NCBI RefSeq assembly: GCF_004768545.1
Contig: NZ_CP038636.1
Location: forward strand, 1,128,288-1,192,287
DNA from: Cupriavidus oxalaticus
GTDB taxonomy: Bacteria > Pseudomonadota > Gammaproteobacteria > Burkholderiales > Burkholderiaceae
Direction: 5' to 3'
DNA length: 64,000 bases
The notes beneath the pieces were generated by a model. The model saw only the letters and a list, made by a program, of their open reading frames with translations. It did no database searches and was not told the origin of the DNA. Shown one piece after another: positions 53,223-62,152 of the stretch. The translations under genes and the position numbers were made by a program. Each line of letters starts with the position of its first letter. The stretch's first letter is position 1.

Positions 53223-53437
53223 CAGCGGAGCAGTGTCGTCCATGGGACCACATGCCGGCCGGCATGCAGCCGCCGCCACGCACAGCATGCCGAGCATGGC
53301 GATGAATACGGGATTTCCTTCTGCCGCCCACCCGGTATACGCAATGTGCCGTCGAAATCCAACCACTACAATTTCGGTCACTACTCGCGGCCCTGGTAGC
53401 GACCATGGCGCTGTTTCGTTACTTCACAGGACTCGTC

Positions 53438-54547
53438 ATGACGACCCAGACATACAATATCGCCGTGATCCCGGGCGATGGCATTGGCAAGGAAGTCATG
53501 CCAGAAGGCTTGCGCGTACTCCGTGCCGCCGCAAGCCGCTTTGGCATTGACCTGAACTTCACCCATGTCGAGTGGGCGAGTTGTGATTACTACGCGGCCA
53601 CCGGAAAGATGCTGCCGGATGACTGGAAAGCGCAACTGGCGGGCATGGATGCCATCTACTTCGGCGCAGTGGGCTGGCCCGATATCGTGCCGGACCATAT
53701 CTCGTTGTGGGGCTCGCTGCTGAAGTTCCGCCGCGAGTTCGACCAGTACATCAACCTGCGCCCCGCCCGCCTGTTCGAGGGCGTACCGTGCCCACTGGCC
53801 GGCAGGAAGCCGGGCGATATCGACACGATCATCGTGCGCGAGAATACCGAGGGCGAATACTCGTCGGTCGGCGGCGTGATGTATGAAGGTACCGAACGCG
53901 AAGTCGTCATGCAACAGTCCGTCTTCTCACGGCATGGGACGGACCGCGCGCTGCGCTTCGCATTCGACCTGGCCCGTCAGCGGCCGCGCAAGCGCGTTAC
54001 CGTGGCGACCAAGAGCAACGGCATTGCCATCAGCATGCCGTGGTGGGACCGCCGGGCATCCGCCATCGCGGATGAATATCCGGATGTCGGCTGGGAAAAG
54101 CAGCACATCGACATCCTGTGCGCCCGCTTCGTGTTGCAGCCGCAGCGCTTCGATGTGGTGGTGGCGTCCAACCTGTTTGGCGATATCCTGTCCGACCTGG
54201 GCCCGGCCTGCACCGGTACGCTGGGACTGGCGCCTTCGGCCAACCTGAATCCCGAGCGCACGTTCCCTTCGCTGTTCGAGCCGGTGCATGGCTCGGCCCC
54301 CGATATCTATGGCAAGAACATTGCCAACCCCATCGGCATGATCTGGTCAGGCGCCATGATGCTCGACTTCCTCGACACGGACAACGATGCCGGAAGGAAA
54401 GCGCACGATGCCATTCTTGCCGCCATCGAGCACGTCCTGATTCACGGCCCTCGCACTGCAGACCTGGGCGGTAATGCCTCCACCACCGAGATGGGTGAAG
54501 CCATTGCCAGCGTCGTGGAACGCATCGGCCTGACCGGGCAGGCATAG
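53438..54547 (+). CDS. Tartrate dehydrogenase/decarboxylase-like (isocitrate/isopropylmalate dehydrogenase family)
   Basis: 369 residues from the ATG at 53438. The beta-decarboxylating dehydrogenase family is evident: IAVIPGDGIGKEVMPEG, then VRENTEGEYSSVGG, then DILCARFVLQPQRFDVVVAS and NLFGDILSDLGPACTGTLGL. FEPVHGSAPDIYGKNIANP is the cofactor-binding end. The length and VRENTEGEYSSVGG fit tartrate dehydrogenase/D-malate dehydrogenase rather than LeuB. It oxidises tartrate or D-malate with NAD. It lies 215 bases after the TonB receptor and converges on the cyclase gene with an 18-base gap. Co-transcription with the receptor is uncertain. Confidence 0.85.
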   Translation: MTTQTYNIAVIPGDGIGKEVMPEGLRVLRAAASRFGIDLNFTHVEWASCDYYAATGKMLPDDWKAQLAGMDAIYFGAVGWPDIVPDHISLWGSLLKFRREFDQYINLRPARLFEGVPCPLAGRKPGDIDTIIVRENTEGEYSSVGGVMYEGTEREVVMQQSVFSRHGTDRALRFAFDLARQRPRKRVTVATKSNGIAISMPWWDRRASAIADEYPDVGWEKQHIDILCARFVLQPQRFDVVVASNLFGDILSDLGPACTGTLGLAPSANLNPERTFPSLFEPVHGSAPDIYGKNIANPIGMIWSGAMMLDFLDTDNDAGRKAHDAILAAIEHVLIHGPRTADLGGNASTTEMGEAIASVVERIGLTGQA

Positions 54548-54564
54548 GGCTCGCGTAGCCGGCC

Positions 54565-57500
54565 TCAGGACAACTCTTCACGCAATTGTCTTTCCCGATG
54601 CCGGTCAGCGGAATCCGTGTCCTCCGTGCAGAGGCCGCTCACGCGCGCCAGCAACAGCCGCGCCGCGTCGTCCTTGCCCTGACGATGCCAAAGCTCGGCA
54701 AGGCTTATCGCACATCGAAGCTCGACGGAACTGGCACCCTCCCCACGGGCCAGTTCCATCGCCGTGGTGAAACACGCCTCGGCTTCGCGGTCTGCCTTGG
54801 ATGACGAAGCACCTCGCGGACCCCTCTTCTGCACCAGGACCTCGCCCTTGAGCCGGAGCAGCGCGGGCTCGTCAAAGCGTTCTCCGGTGTGCCCTGCCAG
54901 GGCCAGGGCCTCGGCCAGCACACGCAGCGCAGGCTCGTCTTGCGCGGAGCGTCGATACGCATCCGCCAGCAGTCCCAGCAGTGAGGGCCGTCCCAATACC
55001 GCGCCGGCGTCCTCCAGATCATCGAAGCCGCGGCGCATCAGGTCAATCCCCGCTTCAGCCTTGCCCGTTGCGGCCAGTGCCCAACCACGGAGTATCGATC
55101 CCCAGCTTCGGTACAGCTGGAACCCATGCTCTTCTGACAGTGCGATCGCCGCCTTCGCGCACTCCAGCACACGTTGCGCATCACAACGGCGCTGGTGCAG
55201 CTCGGCCGCGAAGATGAGGCTCACGGCCAGGCCGAACGGATCGGCGGCCCGGCGTGCCAGCGCCAGCGCCTCCTCGCTTCGGTTCAGAGCTTGCTGCGGC
55301 AGGCCGAGGTACCAGAGCACCCAGCTCAGCGAGCTGCGCATGTGGACCGCCGGGTTCCGCGCGTAGCGCAGCAGGTGGCCATAGGCGTGCTGGTCGGGAC
55401 GGTGCAGCGCCAGCGCTTGCTCCAGGTATGTACGGGCCATTCGGATATCGCCGCGCCGGAACCGTGTAACGCCCAGCACGCGCTGCGCCTCCGCCCGCTG
55501 CTCCGAGTCTCCACTGTCTTCGGCGAGTTGGTGCAGGCCTTCAGCCAGGGATTGTGCCGTCAAGAGCTTGCCGCGCAACAGATAGAAGGACCAGAGCCCC
55601 AATTGGGCGGAAAAACGCTGCGGCGTCTCCGCGCCTTGCTCGCACAAAGTCAGCGCCCGCGTGTAGATTGTCTCGACTTCCGGTGCCCCATGGCCCCGTG
55701 CCGTGATGCATGCAATGCCGAGGTTCAGCAGCAGGCCCAGTTCGTCACGTGCGCGCTCGGGGTTCTCTGGCAGCGTCTTAAGCAAGTCGAGCGCCGCATT
55801 GAGATGGCGGATTGCCTCGCGCTGCGCGGAATGCTGCGCGGCGTGCTGCCCGGCAAGACCGAGGTATTCGATCGCCTTGCGGGTATTGCCACTTCGGCTG
55901 TAGTGGTGTGCCAGTTCGCTGCAGTAATCCATCAGGCTGCCGGGGAACAGCGTTTCCAGGGCTTGGGCGGTGCGCTCGTGTAGCGCGCTGCGCCTGTCAC
56001 TCAGCAGCGAACTGGCGGCAACTTCCTGCGTCAGCGCGTGCTTGAACACATACTCCACCTCCGGAAACGCCGGGCGCTCGTAAATGAAATCTCCGGCCTG
56101 AAGATCGGCGAGCATCGCATGGAGAGCACTGTCCGCCAGCGCCGTGACATGCCGGACCAGGCTCAAGGCAAATTCCTTGCCGATGATAGCGAGCGTCTGC
56201 AGCAATTCCTTTTGAGCCGGCGGCAGGCGGTCGATGCGGGCGGCAAGCACGCCTTGCACGGTGGTGGGCATATGCAGTGACACGACACGGTCGTCCAGCC
56301 GGAAGTTACCCCGTTCTCCGTGCAGGACGTTCTCCTCGATGAGGGTTGTGACGACCTCCTCCATGAAGAAGGGATTGCCTTCGGTCTTCAACTGGATTTC
56401 GCGCTTCAGTGGCTCGAGCGAAGGATGGTCACCCAACATCGCGCTAAGGAAGCCTTGCGCATCTGCCTGGCCCAGGGGCTCCAGCTTCAGCTTGACGTGG
56501 CATTGCATGCCCCCGTCATGCGCGTATTCGGGGCGGTAATTGACGAGCAGCAGCATGCTTGCCCGGGGCACATGATCAGCCAGGATACCGAGAAAGGCCT
56601 CTGATTCACTGTCGAGCCATTGAAGATCATCGAACAGCACCATCAGCGGCTGGATCTCGCTCTCGCGCACAAGCAGCCGTACCAGCGCATCGAAAGTTCG
56701 TTGGCGCCGCACCGAAGCCTCCATCATCGGAAGCGTCGACGCCGGATCCTTGATACCAAGCAGATAGAGCAGATAGGGAAGAACGTCGTCCGGGGCACAG
56801 GCGATCGCGATCAGCCTGGCAGTGATCTTCTCGCGAATCTGACGGTCGTCATCCTGGGCGGTAATATCGAAGTACGCCCTGATCAGGTCGATCAATGGCA
56901 GATAGGGAAACGCCTTGCCATGCGAGACCGAGAAGGTTTCGAGCACCTTGCAGCCCTGTTGCGCACGCGTCCGGAATTCGTGAAACAGGCGCGACTTGCC
57001 GACGCCTGCCTCGCCTGATACGCCAAGGACGCGTCCCTGGCCAAGCCTTGCCGACTCCAGCGCCTCCTGCATGCACTGCAATTCAGCCCGGCGGCCGACA
57101 AAACGCGACAACCCGCGATGCGCCGCGACTTGCAGCCGCGTGCGCAACATGCCGGGGCCAACAACTTCGTAAACGGCAAGCGGTTGCTGAATACCCTTTA
57201 CCGATGCCGTCCCGAGGGTACGAAACTCAAAGTAGCCCTCCGTAAGCCGATGCGTGGCTTCGCTGACAGTGATCGATGAGGGCATTGCAATGCCTTCCAT
57301 CCGTGACGCGATATGGATGGTGTGGCCCACCGGATCGTAGTCAGTGCGCAGATCATCCTTCCGGATCGCCCGCACTACCACTTCGCCGGTATGGACGCCA
57401 ACCCGGATCCGCAGCTGCATGCCCCTCGCTACAGGCGTCTTTTCATTATGACGGCGTATCGCAGCCTGCATCCGGAGTGCGGCGTAGAGCGCTCGAATGG

Positions 57501-57978
57501 GGTGGTCCTCATGCGCGATGGGCGCACCAAAAAGCGCCAGGATGCCATCGCCAAGCGATTTGGCAACGTATCCCTCATAGTGGTGAACCGCCTCCATCAT
57601 CATGGCCACGACGGGGTCGATCAATCCGCGGGCATCCTCGGGATCCAGATCCTGAATCAATGCCGTCGAGCCGGCGATATCCGCAAACAGCGCGGTAATG
57701 GTCTTGCGTTCGCCAGCGGTTTGCCCCCTTGCTTCCATCGCCGCCTGTTCGGCGAGAATGCGCTCGGCCAGGTGCGCCGGCGTATAGAAAGCGGGCGCAG
57801 CCCCACGGTGCTGACCGGTAGGGCCGTCAGGCAGCAGCACCCCGCAAAGGCCGCAGAATTTCGCCGCGGCCCCCGACTCATGGCCGCATTGCGGGCAGAT
57901 TCGCGCAAGGCTCTCTCCGCACGCCTCGCAGAAGCGCCCGCCTGCGGGGTTATCGAATCCGCACTTGATGCAGCGCAT
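54565..57978 (-). CDS. Zinc-ribbon / class III adenylate-guanylate cyclase / AAA ATPase / TPR regulator
   Basis: 1137 residues from the ATG at 57978, supported by AGAGGGG. In order: a double zinc ribbon (CIKCGFDNPAGGRFCEACG, then CPQCGHESGAAAKFCGLCG); a class III cyclase domain at about 90-260 with metal aspartates in FADIAGSTALI and KSLGDGILALFG; an AAA/NACHT-like ATPase with Walker A GVSGEAGVGKSRL and VLFDDLQWLD as Walker B; then a long series of TPR-like helices to the C terminus. Proteins of this layout occur in rhizobia and Burkholderiaceae as single-chain signalling proteins of mostly unknown input. It stands alone on the minus strand. Whether it makes cAMP is untested. Confidence 0.88.
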   Translation of the reverse strand: MRCIKCGFDNPAGGRFCEACGESLARICPQCGHESGAAAKFCGLCGVLLPDGPTGQHRGAAPAFYTPAHLAERILAEQAAMEARGQTAGERKTITALFADIAGSTALIQDLDPEDARGLIDPVVAMMMEAVHHYEGYVAKSLGDGILALFGAPIAHEDHPIRALYAALRMQAAIRRHNEKTPVARGMQLRIRVGVHTGEVVVRAIRKDDLRTDYDPVGHTIHIASRMEGIAMPSSITVSEATHRLTEGYFEFRTLGTASVKGIQQPLAVYEVVGPGMLRTRLQVAAHRGLSRFVGRRAELQCMQEALESARLGQGRVLGVSGEAGVGKSRLFHEFRTRAQQGCKVLETFSVSHGKAFPYLPLIDLIRAYFDITAQDDDRQIREKITARLIAIACAPDDVLPYLLYLLGIKDPASTLPMMEASVRRQRTFDALVRLLVRESEIQPLMVLFDDLQWLDSESEAFLGILADHVPRASMLLLVNYRPEYAHDGGMQCHVKLKLEPLGQADAQGFLSAMLGDHPSLEPLKREIQLKTEGNPFFMEEVVTTLIEENVLHGERGNFRLDDRVVSLHMPTTVQGVLAARIDRLPPAQKELLQTLAIIGKEFALSLVRHVTALADSALHAMLADLQAGDFIYERPAFPEVEYVFKHALTQEVAASSLLSDRRSALHERTAQALETLFPGSLMDYCSELAHHYSRSGNTRKAIEYLGLAGQHAAQHSAQREAIRHLNAALDLLKTLPENPERARDELGLLLNLGIACITARGHGAPEVETIYTRALTLCEQGAETPQRFSAQLGLWSFYLLRGKLLTAQSLAEGLHQLAEDSGDSEQRAEAQRVLGVTRFRRGDIRMARTYLEQALALHRPDQHAYGHLLRYARNPAVHMRSSLSWVLWYLGLPQQALNRSEEALALARRAADPFGLAVSLIFAAELHQRRCDAQRVLECAKAAIALSEEHGFQLYRSWGSILRGWALAATGKAEAGIDLMRRGFDDLEDAGAVLGRPSLLGLLADAYRRSAQDEPALRVLAEALALAGHTGERFDEPALLRLKGEVLVQKRGPRGASSSKADREAEACFTTAMELARGEGASSVELRCAISLAELWHRQGKDDAARLLLARVSGLCTEDTDSADRHRERQLREELS

Positions 57979-58363
57979 ATCCCCTCTGACCACCTGGCCC
58001 GACAACAGTCATTAGAGACCACAGGACAGGCGTCTCGCAAGTTTCCAGAGGCTGATCGGGAGATTGGAAGCTGTGCAGAAAACCACCACGGGAACTGGGC
58101 TGCTGCGCGAGCGGCCTTCGTTCGCGGCATGACATGTTTGCGCCGGTCTCGCAGTGTCGCAAGAGACTCAATATGCCCCTGTCCTCAGGCCCTGCCTTAA
58201 TGAGCCGCCCGACAAAGTTAGATCTGAACGGTCGACGTAGGAAATATCAGGCGTGCTCGAGATTCAAGTGGAAACTGCCTGGTTCTCTCCGCAAAAAAGC
58301 ATCTCCTTAGCACTGATACCAATAAACTTATTTGTACTTGTCCACCTGCAGAGAATCACCCAA
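57979..58363. other. Divergent intergenic region and G+C transition
   Basis: About 385 bases between the cyclase gene and HAD3. From about 58250 the DNA becomes noticeably A/T-richer (CTTAGCACTGATACCAATAA and similar), marking the left edge of the HAD3 block. It must hold both promoters. No integrase, tRNA or direct repeat was found at the boundary. Confidence 0.5.
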
Positions 58364-59059
58364 ATGATATACAAACCGAAATTCATCAGCTTCGATTGTT
58401 ACGGTACTCTCATTAACTTCGAAATGGGGCCGACAGCCAAGAAGATTTTCGAAGGTCGCGTTCCGACTGATCGGATGCAGGCATTTCTTGACAGCTTCCG
58501 ATTTTACCGCCTCGATGAAGTATTAGGCGAGTGGAAACCTTTCTTTGACGTTATTGAAAATTCCATTCAACGGGCGTGCCAGGCACACGGCGTTGAATAT
58601 CGCTCATCTGATGCGGTCGCCTTGTACGACGCGGTCCCAACTTGGCAGCCCCATCCGAACGTAGTTGAGGTGCTTGAGGCAATTGCTCCGCACATCCCGC
58701 TGGTGATTCTCTCGAATTCGATGGTCGATTTGATTCCGCATAGCGTCGCGCACCTCAAGGCGCCCTTCCACGCCGTTTACACCGCCGAGGAAGCACGCGC
58801 CTACAAACCGCGGGCCCAGATGTTCGAATATATGTTTGATCAGCTCGGTTGCGGACCAGACCAGATGATGCACGTCTCGTCGAGCTTTCGTTATGACCTC
58901 ATGACGGCGTCCGATCTGGGATTCATGGCCAAAGCGTTCATCGATCGGGGCCACGAGCCCACCTCCGATAGCTATGGTGTCAATAGGTTGACCGATGTTC
59001 GCCAACTTCCCGGTTTGCTTGGACTTGAATGCCTGCTTCCCACCGCGATGGTGAAATGA
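58364..59059 (+). CDS. HAD hydrolase, type II haloacid dehalogenase-like (HAD3)
   Basis: 231 residues from the ATG at 58364 (MIYKPKFISFDCYGTLI). Asp11 is the nucleophile. YRLDEVLGEWKPF, LSNSMVDL, YKPRAQMFEYMFDQLGC and VSSSFRYDLMTA repeat the HAD1/HAD2 pattern, so the subfamily is well defined by three copies in one window. A ten-residue tail (ECLLPTAMVK) extends past the common end. The gene's first part has about 45 to 50 percent G+C, far below the neighbours. Its stop overlaps the start of the kinase gene (ATGA), so the two are translationally coupled. Confidence 0.82.
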   Translation: MIYKPKFISFDCYGTLINFEMGPTAKKIFEGRVPTDRMQAFLDSFRFYRLDEVLGEWKPFFDVIENSIQRACQAHGVEYRSSDAVALYDAVPTWQPHPNVVEVLEAIAPHIPLVILSNSMVDLIPHSVAHLKAPFHAVYTAEEARAYKPRAQMFEYMFDQLGCGPDQMMHVSSSFRYDLMTASDLGFMAKAFIDRGHEPTSDSYGVNRLTDVRQLPGLLGLECLLPTAMVK

Positions 59060-60123
59060 GACGCAGGATGCCGGAGAATCGCCCGATTACGGCAGCGGCG
59101 TTGAGCACAGCGGCGCCCAGCGTTGTTCTAGACGAAGTGGGAGCCTTGGTCAATCGTCTCTACGGTATCGATGGCAGTGTCAAATCGCTGGCCGGTGAAC
59201 GCGACCAGAATTGTTGCATAGAGACTGCGGACGGCATTCGTTACGTTGTCAAGATCAGCAATCCATCGGAGCCGGTTTCAGTGGTGGATTTCCAGATCGC
59301 TGCGCTTGACCACATCGCGCGTGTATCGCCCGACCAGCCAGTGCCCCGAGTCGTGCGGACGCTTAGCGGACGTACGCGCGACACTGTGGCATTGGCCGAC
59401 GGGCTTCAAACCACCGTGCGGATGCTTACCTATCTCGACGGCGTCCAGATTCGGGAAACTCCCCGGACCGCCGCACAGCGTCGGGCCATGGGGACAGTGC
59501 TCGCCAAGCTAAACCTCGCGTTGCGCGATTTCACGCATCCTTCCGCGATGCACAATCTGCTCTGGAATGTTTCGGCGGCGCACCGGCTGACAGCCAAGCT
59601 CGATGGCATCGTGGACGCCCCGCGTCGCGCGCTCGCTGAGTCGTTCATGTCGCGCTTCACCGACCATGTCCTGCCGCGACTCGCCTCGGTGAGGGCGCAG
59701 GTAATCCACAACGACTACCATCTCTACAACGTTCTGGTCGCACCCGACGATCATGAACGCATATTGGGGATTATCGACTTCGGCGACATGCTGTATGCGC
59801 CGCTGGTCGGCGAGGTCGCTACAGCGGCGGCCTTTCATATGACTGGCAACGCCGATCCGTTCGAGGGGCCTGCGCAGTTCGTCGGGGCCTATCACGCGAC
59901 GCTGCCGCTTACCGAAATCGAGCAGGAGATTGTCACCGATCTCATGGCGACACGCCACCTGATCACAGCGCTGATTTCGGAATGGCGCGCCGCGCGCTAC
60001 CCCGAGAACCGGGCCTACATCATGCGCCACAATCCCGCAGCATGGGAAGCGCTCTCTCAGATGGCCGCTCTTTCCCGCAATGAGGCGCGCGACCGACTAC
60101 TAACCGAAGTACGAAAAGGATAA
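59056..60123 (+). CDS. APH-fold small-molecule kinase (hydroxylysine-kinase-like)
   Basis: 355 residues from the ATG at 59056, which overlaps the HAD3 stop by ATGA. The aminoglycoside-phosphotransferase catalytic loop reads HNDYHLYN at about residues 218-225, with Asp as base. The magnesium-binding IIDFGD is at about 239-244. The ATP-lysine is in YVVKISNP. DQNCCIETADGIRYVVKISN resembles hydroxylysine kinases (AGPHD1) more than antibiotic kinases. It is followed four bases later by a class III PLP enzyme of the phospho-lyase group. In animals and some bacteria such a pair phosphorylates a hydroxy-amine and then eliminates phosphate. Confidence 0.8.
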   Translation: MRRRMPENRPITAAALSTAAPSVVLDEVGALVNRLYGIDGSVKSLAGERDQNCCIETADGIRYVVKISNPSEPVSVVDFQIAALDHIARVSPDQPVPRVVRTLSGRTRDTVALADGLQTTVRMLTYLDGVQIRETPRTAAQRRAMGTVLAKLNLALRDFTHPSAMHNLLWNVSAAHRLTAKLDGIVDAPRRALAESFMSRFTDHVLPRLASVRAQVIHNDYHLYNVLVAPDDHERILGIIDFGDMLYAPLVGEVATAAAFHMTGNADPFEGPAQFVGAYHATLPLTEIEQEIVTDLMATRHLITALISEWRAARYPENRAYIMRHNPAAWEALSQMAALSRNEARDRLLTEVRKG

Positions 60124-60127
60124 GTGA

Positions 60128-61483
60128 ATGAAAAGTACCACTGACCTCAACATGGTCAACGCCTATATCCCCGGACGCGCCAACGTGGGACCTGTCACTG
60201 CGGCGATGATCGATCGGCGCGATGCATTGCTCGGCCCGGCATATAGGCTGATGTACGAACATCCGCTTCACATCGTGCGCGGGGAAGGCGTGTGGCTGAT
60301 CGATCCGGAAGGTCGCCGTTACCTCGACGTTTACAACAACGTCGCTTCACTTGGACATTGTCACCCGGCGGTGACCGAGGCGATATGCAGGCAAGTGCAG
60401 ACCCTCGCGACCAACACCCGCTATCTGCACGACACGATCCTCGAACTGGCCGAACGCCTGCTCGCGAGCGTGCCTGAGACTAACCTTGCCCATCTCATGT
60501 TGACCTGCACGGGCAGCGAGGCAAACGACCTTGCCTATCGCATCGCAAAGGTGCGCACCGGTGGCACGGGCGTGATCGTGACCGAAACCGCCTATCATGG
60601 CTTTACCGACGCAGTGTCGCAATTCTCGCCATCACTCGGCGTGACAGTCGATCTCGGCGCCCACGTTCGCCTGGTTCCAGCACCGCGTCTCTATCATGCT
60701 GAGGGTGCTGACCTCTCAGAACGCTTCACGCGCGATGTCGAGGCGGCGATCGCCGATCTTCGGCGTCACGGCATCAAGCCTGCGGCACTGATTGTCGATT
60801 CCCTGTTCACGAGCGACGGCATCCTTCCTGAACCAGCGGGCTTTTTGAAGGGCGCGGTCGATGCGATCAAGCGGGCTGGCGGCCTTTTCATCGCCGACGA
60901 GGTCCAGCCAGGCTTCGGCCGGACCGGCGAGCATATGTGGGGTTTTCAGCGTCACGGTGTCATCCCCGACATCGTCACCCTCGGCAAGCCGATGGGCAAT
61001 GGACAACCTGTCGCGGGACTGCTGGCCACCGCTGACGCGCTGGCAGAATTCGGAAAGAACTCAAGATACTTCAACACATTCGCCGGCAATACCGTATCGT
61101 GTGCGGCTGCGCTGGCGGTCTTGGATACGATCGAGAAGGAAAGCCTGGTGCAGCATGCCGCCAGGGTAGGCAACATCCTGCGTAACGGCATCGCCGATCT
61201 CGCCAGCCGACACGAGGCCATTGGTGACGTGCGTGGCGTGGGCCTGTTCGTCGGTGTGGAACTTGTCTCGGACCGCGCATCGCGAACGCCCGATCGCGAG
61301 CTCACCACCCGGGTAGTCAATCGAATGCGCGACAAGGGCGTCTTGCTCAGCGCCTGTGCGATGGGGCACAATGTTCTCAAGATTCGACCGCCACTGGTGC
61401 TATCCTCGGAACAAGCCGGCATCGTCATCGAAACGCTCGACGAAGCGCTAACACAGTGCAATCGGCAAAACGGAGGTAACTAG
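60128..61483 (+). CDS. Class III PLP enzyme, probable amine-phosphate phospho-lyase
   Basis: 451 residues. Lys287 in TLGKPMGNGQPVAG binds PLP, and the aspartate pair is in IADEVQPGFGRTG. The GKPMGNG block and length match ethanolamine-phosphate and 5-phosphohydroxylysine phospho-lyases, which eliminate phosphate and ammonia to give an aldehyde, rather than ordinary transaminases (AKGLTAG or AKSLAGG in the two other class III enzymes here). It lies four bases after the kinase with AAAGGA before the ATG. Phospho-lyase action is inferred from the motif and the kinase neighbour. An ordinary aminotransferase is the alternative. Confidence 0.78.
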   Translation: MKSTTDLNMVNAYIPGRANVGPVTAAMIDRRDALLGPAYRLMYEHPLHIVRGEGVWLIDPEGRRYLDVYNNVASLGHCHPAVTEAICRQVQTLATNTRYLHDTILELAERLLASVPETNLAHLMLTCTGSEANDLAYRIAKVRTGGTGVIVTETAYHGFTDAVSQFSPSLGVTVDLGAHVRLVPAPRLYHAEGADLSERFTRDVEAAIADLRRHGIKPAALIVDSLFTSDGILPEPAGFLKGAVDAIKRAGGLFIADEVQPGFGRTGEHMWGFQRHGVIPDIVTLGKPMGNGQPVAGLLATADALAEFGKNSRYFNTFAGNTVSCAAALAVLDTIEKESLVQHAARVGNILRNGIADLASRHEAIGDVRGVGLFVGVELVSDRASRTPDRELTTRVVNRMRDKGVLLSACAMGHNVLKIRPPLVLSSEQAGIVIETLDEALTQCNRQNGGN

Positions 61484-61510
61484 GGCCGACACTGACGGTA
61501 GTATCGACTC

Positions 61511-62014
61511 ATGCGAGCTTCAGCTTCCCTCGACCAGTTTGACATCAAGATTCTTGTGCATCTTCAGCGCGAGGGACGCTGTTCGAATGTCGACCTGGCC
61601 GCAGCCATTGGCCTCAGTGAAAGCCCATGTCTTCTCCGCACGAAACGGCTTCAGGAGACCGGCGTTATCCGTGGCTACCGTGCGGAGGTCGCACTGGAGA
61701 AGCTGGGCAGCCACGTAATCGTGTTTTCCGAGGTCACTATCAGCAGCCATCGGCCCCAAGACTTCCGCAAATTTGAAGCGGGGGTTGAGAAGTACCACGA
61801 AATCGTCGAATGCTACAACGTCAGTGGCGGTTACGATTACCTTCTGAAAGTCATCGCACCTAATATCGCTTATTTTCAGGCGCTCATGGAGCAGTTGTTG
61901 AAAGACGATATCGGGATCGAAAAATTTTCCAGCCGGATCGTATTGCGCAAGCCGCTTGAGCAACGGGGGTATCCGCTGCGAATTATTGCAACCGGAAGGC
62001 CGGACTGGGATTAA
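61511..62014 (+). CDS. Lrp/AsnC-family transcriptional regulator, second copy
   Basis: 167 residues. The HTH is NVDLAAAIGLSESPCLLRTKR. The RAM domain contains EVTISSHRPQDFRKFE and CYNVSGGYDYLLK, nearly the same patterns as the Lrp protein at 18464-18958. It follows the phospho-lyase gene by 27 bases on the same strand and is probably the local regulator of the HAD3 - kinase - lyase operon. Such proteins usually sense the amino acid being degraded. Confidence 0.9.
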   Translation: MRASASLDQFDIKILVHLQREGRCSNVDLAAAIGLSESPCLLRTKRLQETGVIRGYRAEVALEKLGSHVIVFSEVTISSHRPQDFRKFEAGVEKYHEIVECYNVSGGYDYLLKVIAPNIAYFQALMEQLLKDDIGIEKFSSRIVLRKPLEQRGYPLRIIATGRPDWD

Positions 62015-62152
62015 TGAAATGCGCACTGTCCATAAAAATCTTGCGCTGGTGCCGACGTAGTCGTCGCCGCGCGATGCATCGTTGGCGACACTGCCCCAAT
62101 CAGGACCGCCAACTATAGGAGGGTCTTGCGTCTTGTTGATTAAAACGTGGCG

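Noticed and set aside
53252..53267. 16-base palindrome after the TonB receptor
   Set aside because: CATGCCGGCCGGCATG is symmetric with no loop and no T-run. It may act as a weak terminator, but in DNA this rich in GC it could be chance.
59056..60123. Aminoglycoside resistance kinase
   Set aside because: The APH catalytic loop is shared by many kinases. The coupling to a phospho-lyase-type PLP enzyme and an Lrp regulator points to catabolism.
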